This document shows, piece by piece, positions 40,395-43,518 of a DNA stretch of 43,518 bases. The stretch is from positions 1-43,518 of the forward strand of contig SVME01000008.1 of the NCBI GenBank assembly GCA_015067605.1, given 5' to 3'. The translations under genes and the position numbers were made by a program. The notes beneath the pieces are model-generated. The model saw only the letters and a list, made by a program, of their open reading frames with translations. It had not been told where the DNA came from and searched no databases. This DNA comes from Oscillospiraceae bacterium. GTDB taxonomy: Bacteria; Bacillota; Clostridia; Oscillospirales; Oscillospiraceae. How positions within the stretch are numbered: the first letter of the stretch is position 1; the number at the start of each line of letters is the position of its first letter.

Positions 40395-40847
40395 ATGGTT
40401 ATCTGCATCATTTTGAGCAGCCTTGCACTGACGGCTGCGGCAGTTTGCGCGGTGGTTACCGTGCGAGAAAGAAAACGCAGTCGTGAGTGGATTGCTGGTC
40501 AGCTGGAGGATTCCGATAACGAATGGCGAAGAATCCTTGATGAGCGCTCTCGATCGCTTACTGCCGAAATTAATTGTCTGGGACGGGAGTTTCCCGAAAT
40601 GACCAGACGATTGGATCGAGCCTGGGCTGGCCAGTTGAAAGCCCAGGGACAGGCGTGGGAAGATGCACTGCGTGCTGTACAGGGGCGCATTGATAATCTG
40701 GAGCATGGTGCGGTGCCGGATTATGAAAAGGCAAAGGCTGCCGCAAAGGCCGTGGATGATTTCCATGATGGTCTTGCCAATATCCTCAATTACGACCCTT
40801 ACGAGATGGCACGCCGCAATAGAGACGGCGGAGGTGATGGAGCATGA
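40395..40847 (+). CDS. Phage membrane/coiled-coil protein of unknown function
   Basis: A 150-residue protein with an N-terminal hydrophobic segment (ICIILSSLALTAAAVCAVV, residues 3-21) and then a long helical, charged region (about 25-125) likely to form a coiled coil. I do not recognise it. AAGGAGG precedes the start. It lies between coat and portal genes and overlaps the portal by four bases (ATGA). It might be a spanin-like or head-associated protein, but that is a guess. Confidence 0.7.
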   Translation: MVICIILSSLALTAAAVCAVVTVRERKRSREWIAGQLEDSDNEWRRILDERSRSLTAEINCLGREFPEMTRRLDRAWAGQLKAQGQAWEDALRAVQGRIDNLEHGAVPDYEKAKAAAKAVDDFHDGLANILNYDPYEMARRNRDGGGDGA

Positions 40848-42541
40848 GCAAGGTGAAAGCCCCCACTCATGAGCAGATCCAAAAGAATTTTGAAAAGGCC
40901 TTTGCGTTCAAACAGCAAATCGGCCTTTACGAAACTGTCAAGGTCAACGAGGATTTCTTTATCGGCAACCAATGGGAAGGCGTTCAGCACAACGGACTGC
41001 CCACACCTATGTTTAATTTCCTGAAACAGGTGGTTTTGTTTCAGGTGGCGACCATCACCAGCGATAATCTGGCGATGCAGGCTACGCCGTTGCCCTCGGT
41101 TAGCCCCTTGCCGATAGCCCAGATTGAGAAAATCTGCGAGGTACTAAACCACCAGTACGCCGCCATCATTGAGCGGAATAACATCGTCGGTAAGCTGCGG
41201 CAGTTTATGCGTGATGCCGCTGTGGATGGTGACGGCTGTATGTACTTCTGGTTTGATCCTACCATCGAAAACGGGCAGAAGGTCAAGGGCGAAATTGTCG
41301 CGGAGATCATCGAGAATACCCGTGTTCATTTCGGTAACCCCAACTGTCGGTCGGTGCAGGAACAGCCCTATATTATCCTTTCTCGCCGGGCGCTGGTAGA
41401 GGATGCTCGCTGGCTGGCGAAGGGATACCAAAAAGACGGGGTCTGCGGTATGGAAGATTTGGGTCAGATTACCGCCGACAGCGAGAAATTCAACAACAAA
41501 TACGACAGCTACACCGATGATAAGGTGACTGTACTGACCTATCTTTACCGGAACCGAGAGACCGGTACGATTTGGTGCACCGAAGCGACAGAAAAGGGCA
41601 TCCTGCGCAAGGCTTATGACACCGGATACCGGCTATATCCGCTGGTATGGCTGAACTGGGATTACATACAGGACTGCTACCATGGGCAGGCCATGATTAC
41701 CGGCTTGATCCCGAATCAGAAGTTCTACAACAAAATGCACGCCATGGTGGGCATTTCCTTGATGACCACCGCTTTCCCGAAGGTGGTATATGACCGAAAC
41801 CGGATTCGCTTTTGGGATGGCAGTGTCGGTTCTGCTGTGGGCGTCAACGGCAATGTGGACAACGTGGCTAAGACCATCAGTGGCGCATCGCTCAGCCCCC
41901 AGATTCCGCAATTTTTGGAGATGGTAGCTGAAAAGACCCAGTCTTTCCTCGGTGCGTCCAAGGTTGCACTGGGTGACAGCCGGCCGGACAACACCTCGGC
42001 AATTATCGCCCTCCAGCGTGCCGCTAATACGCCCATGGAGCTGACAAAGCAGAATATGTATCAGTGCGTAGAGGAAATGGGACGAATCTGGCAGGATATG
42101 ATGTCTGTCCGTTATGGTACCCGGATGGTGGAGGTCAACATGAAGCTGGACAAACCCGGAGAGCAGCCTCTGGGGATGATGCTGCCGCCGCAAGTATTTC
42201 TCCAGCCGTTTGACTTCAAGATTCTCGGGGATTTCCCTGTGGCAGTCAAATTGGATGTGGGTGCCAGCTCTTATTGGAGCGAGATGGCCAATATGCAGAC
42301 GCTAGATAATCTGCTGATGAACAAACACATCACCCTGAAACAGTATCTGGAGCGGTTGCCTAGCGGTTACATCAGCAAAAAGCAGGAGCTGATTCAGGAA
42401 ATTGAAGCCATGGCGGCGGCACAGATGCCGGTGATGGGTGGCGGCACCGGTATGGCGAAAGAAAGTATTGACAGTATGCCTGTAAGCGGTGGCGCCGGAA
42501 ACGGCGCACTTCAACGGGCACTGAATAGACAAGGAGCGTAG
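40844..42541 (+). CDS. Phage portal protein (P22-like)
   Basis: A 565-residue protein. The N-terminal VNEDFFIGNQWEG with PTPMFNFLKQVV is typical of portal proteins of short-tailed phages, as are YFWFDPT, a CYHGQAMITGLIPNQKFYNK block and the C-terminal helical region with MANMQTLDNLL. The portal is the ring through which DNA enters and leaves the head. In most tailed phages it precedes scaffold and coat; here it follows them. The start overlaps the previous gene. Confidence 0.85.
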   Translation: MSKVKAPTHEQIQKNFEKAFAFKQQIGLYETVKVNEDFFIGNQWEGVQHNGLPTPMFNFLKQVVLFQVATITSDNLAMQATPLPSVSPLPIAQIEKICEVLNHQYAAIIERNNIVGKLRQFMRDAAVDGDGCMYFWFDPTIENGQKVKGEIVAEIIENTRVHFGNPNCRSVQEQPYIILSRRALVEDARWLAKGYQKDGVCGMEDLGQITADSEKFNNKYDSYTDDKVTVLTYLYRNRETGTIWCTEATEKGILRKAYDTGYRLYPLVWLNWDYIQDCYHGQAMITGLIPNQKFYNKMHAMVGISLMTTAFPKVVYDRNRIRFWDGSVGSAVGVNGNVDNVAKTISGASLSPQIPQFLEMVAEKTQSFLGASKVALGDSRPDNTSAIIALQRAANTPMELTKQNMYQCVEEMGRIWQDMMSVRYGTRMVEVNMKLDKPGEQPLGMMLPPQVFLQPFDFKILGDFPVAVKLDVGASSYWSEMANMQTLDNLLMNKHITLKQYLERLPSGYISKKQELIQEIEAMAAAQMPVMGGGTGMAKESIDSMPVSGGAGNGALQRALNRQGA

Positions 42542-42545
42542 GATT

Positions 42546-43518
42546 ATGGCACTGGACAATTTTCTGGAGGACGTGGAGGTTATTCAGAAGCTGGGCACGT
42601 TCCCTAATGCGGAAGATGGCTTGACAGCGGAGGATCTGAAGGCCAAGTTTGACGAAGCCCCCAAAAAGATTAAGGAATATCTGAATAATACGCTTATCCC
42701 TGCGTTCAACCGAATGAAAGAACAAAGTGAGGAGTTCACTGTCACCGTCACCGGCAACGATGCGGACGGCTACGTTGCCGACAAGACCTATGAGGAGATT
42801 CAAGAGGCTCGGAAACAAGACCAATCCTGTGTTTGCGATTGTGCTGGTCTGCTGATGCCTCTGGTAATGCTGGGCGGCGATGCTCAGTTTGACACTGTGT
42901 GGAATGGTCAGGAGTATCGTGTATACATTAGCCCCACGGGCAATGTGAGGGTAGATATTTCGGAGCTGGGCGGTGGCGGTTCTGGAGGGTCGGGTGTGTA
43001 TGTTGGCACTGAGGAGCCAACGGACCCCAATGTCTATGTCTGGATCAATCCGGAGGGCGATGCGGATGAGCCGGAAAGCGGCGCTGAATATGTACTTCCT
43101 GTTGCCACTTCCGAAACGTTAGGCGGTGTCATGCCGGTTGCCAAGACAGATGATATGACCGTGCCTGTTGGCGTGGATGCTCTCGGTAGGCTGTATGCGG
43201 AAGCTGGGAGCAATAATGGTGGCATTGATTTGCCTACCGGCGAATGGAAGCAAGTATTTGGCTTTACTACCACTGAGGAAGTTAGCATTCTAAAAATCGA
43301 TGTTAAGGATATTGTGGAAACGCTTATCAACTCAAAGAAAATGATGATTAAGTTTGAGGCAATGCCTGTTTCAAGCTCTGCGGTTATTGGCTCGAATCCT
43401 ACTGGTACTTTTAAGTGGATAAGTGGCGGCGCAGAGCGTATTTGGTTGAGCAACGCAATGTTTTTACCGTGGGGGACTGCCGAATCAGGGGAAGCGCACA
43501 CAGGCGTATTGGAAATAA
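42546..43518 (+). CDS. Phage fibre-like structural protein (C-terminus off the right edge)
   Basis: An open frame of 324 codons runs to the window edge without a stop. The N-terminal about 140 residues are helical and then compact (FLEDVEVIQKLGTFPN). A Gly/Ser linker (LGGGGSGGSG, about residue 143) leads to YVGTEEPTDPNVYVWINPEG and then TSETLGGVMPVAK and MTVPVGVDALGRLYAE, motifs seen in phage head-fibre, tail-fibre and baseplate proteins. A further beta-rich domain follows. It starts 4 bases after the portal stop and likely encodes a surface appendage. Confidence 0.65.
   Translation, partial: MALDNFLEDVEVIQKLGTFPNAEDGLTAEDLKAKFDEAPKKIKEYLNNTLIPAFNRMKEQSEEFTVTVTGNDADGYVADKTYEEIQEARKQDQSCVCDCAGLLMPLVMLGGDAQFDTVWNGQEYRVYISPTGNVRVDISELGGGGSGGSGVYVGTEEPTDPNVYVWINPEGDADEPESGAEYVLPVATSETLGGVMPVAKTDDMTVPVGVDALGRLYAEAGSNNGGIDLPTGEWKQVFGFTTTEEVSILKIDVKDIVETLINSKKMMIKFEAMPVSSSAVIGSNPTGTFKWISGGAERIWLSNAMFLPWGTAESGEAHTGVLEI

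Overview
The window looks like a low-to-mid GC Gram-positive chromosome of the class Clostridia, most likely an Oscillospiraceae/Ruminococcaceae-type gut bacterium. The evidence is indirect: the housekeeping set (trmFO, plsX-rnc, smc-ftsY, rsfS, a nadD-yqeK fusion), a CdaR/PucR regulator, DUF2975/XRE/DUF4173 membrane cassettes, strong AGGAGG ribosome binding sites, sigma-A promoters with 17-bp spacers, and short dispersed inverted-repeat elements of the kind common in that group. I could not run any database search, so family names rest on motifs and remembered family features.

Layout. 1-5.0 kb: a tex gene cut by the window edge, a CdaR/PucR-type regulator with a downstream lipoprotein, and a membrane acyltransferase with a zinc ribbon. 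5.1-7.5 kb: a polar amino-acid ABC importer (binding lipoprotein, attenuating hairpin, permease, ATPase). 7.5-10.7 kb: a MITE-like element, the KtrB/TrkH-KtrA/TrkA potassium uptake pair and a TrmH-type rRNA methyltransferase. 10.7-17.3 kb: a second MITE-like element, then dprA, topA, trmFO, plsX and rnc packed with 4- to 11-base overlaps. 17.3-18.8 kb: a small island (membrane protein, XRE repressor, SLOG protein, repeat end) that separates rnc from smc. 18.8-28.9 kb: smc, ftsY, rdgB, yhbY, nadD-yqeK, rsfS, leuS and rpsU. 28.9-33.3 kb: an ECF sigma/anti-sigma pair, a DUF2975-XRE-DUF4173 cassette, a small membrane protein and a decayed DUF4173 fragment.

33.6 kb to the right edge is a prophage. 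Its left end is marked by the 3' part of a tRNA-Arg(ACG) gene (33602-33645), which breaks off just before the anticodon loop is completed, as expected for attL of a tRNA-integrating phage; the intact tRNA and integrase should lie beyond the window. The phage carries leftward small genes, a type I toxin-antitoxin-like locus (25-residue hydrophobic peptide facing a structured RNA with its own promoter), a terminase-small-like gene, a set of nested AT-rich palindromes, two tRNA-like genes (one with an abnormal anticodon loop, one with no anticodon arm), a zinc-ribbon peptide, then terminase large subunit, scaffold, major capsid protein with a C-terminal Ig-like domain, a membrane/coiled-coil protein, portal, and the start of a fibre-like protein. 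The head genes look podovirus/P22-like, but the portal lies after the coat gene.

The strongest candidates for new biology are the convergent toxin/RNA locus at 35.0-35.3 kb with its operator-like palindrome, and the paired abnormal tRNA-like genes with the palindrome array just upstream of the terminase.
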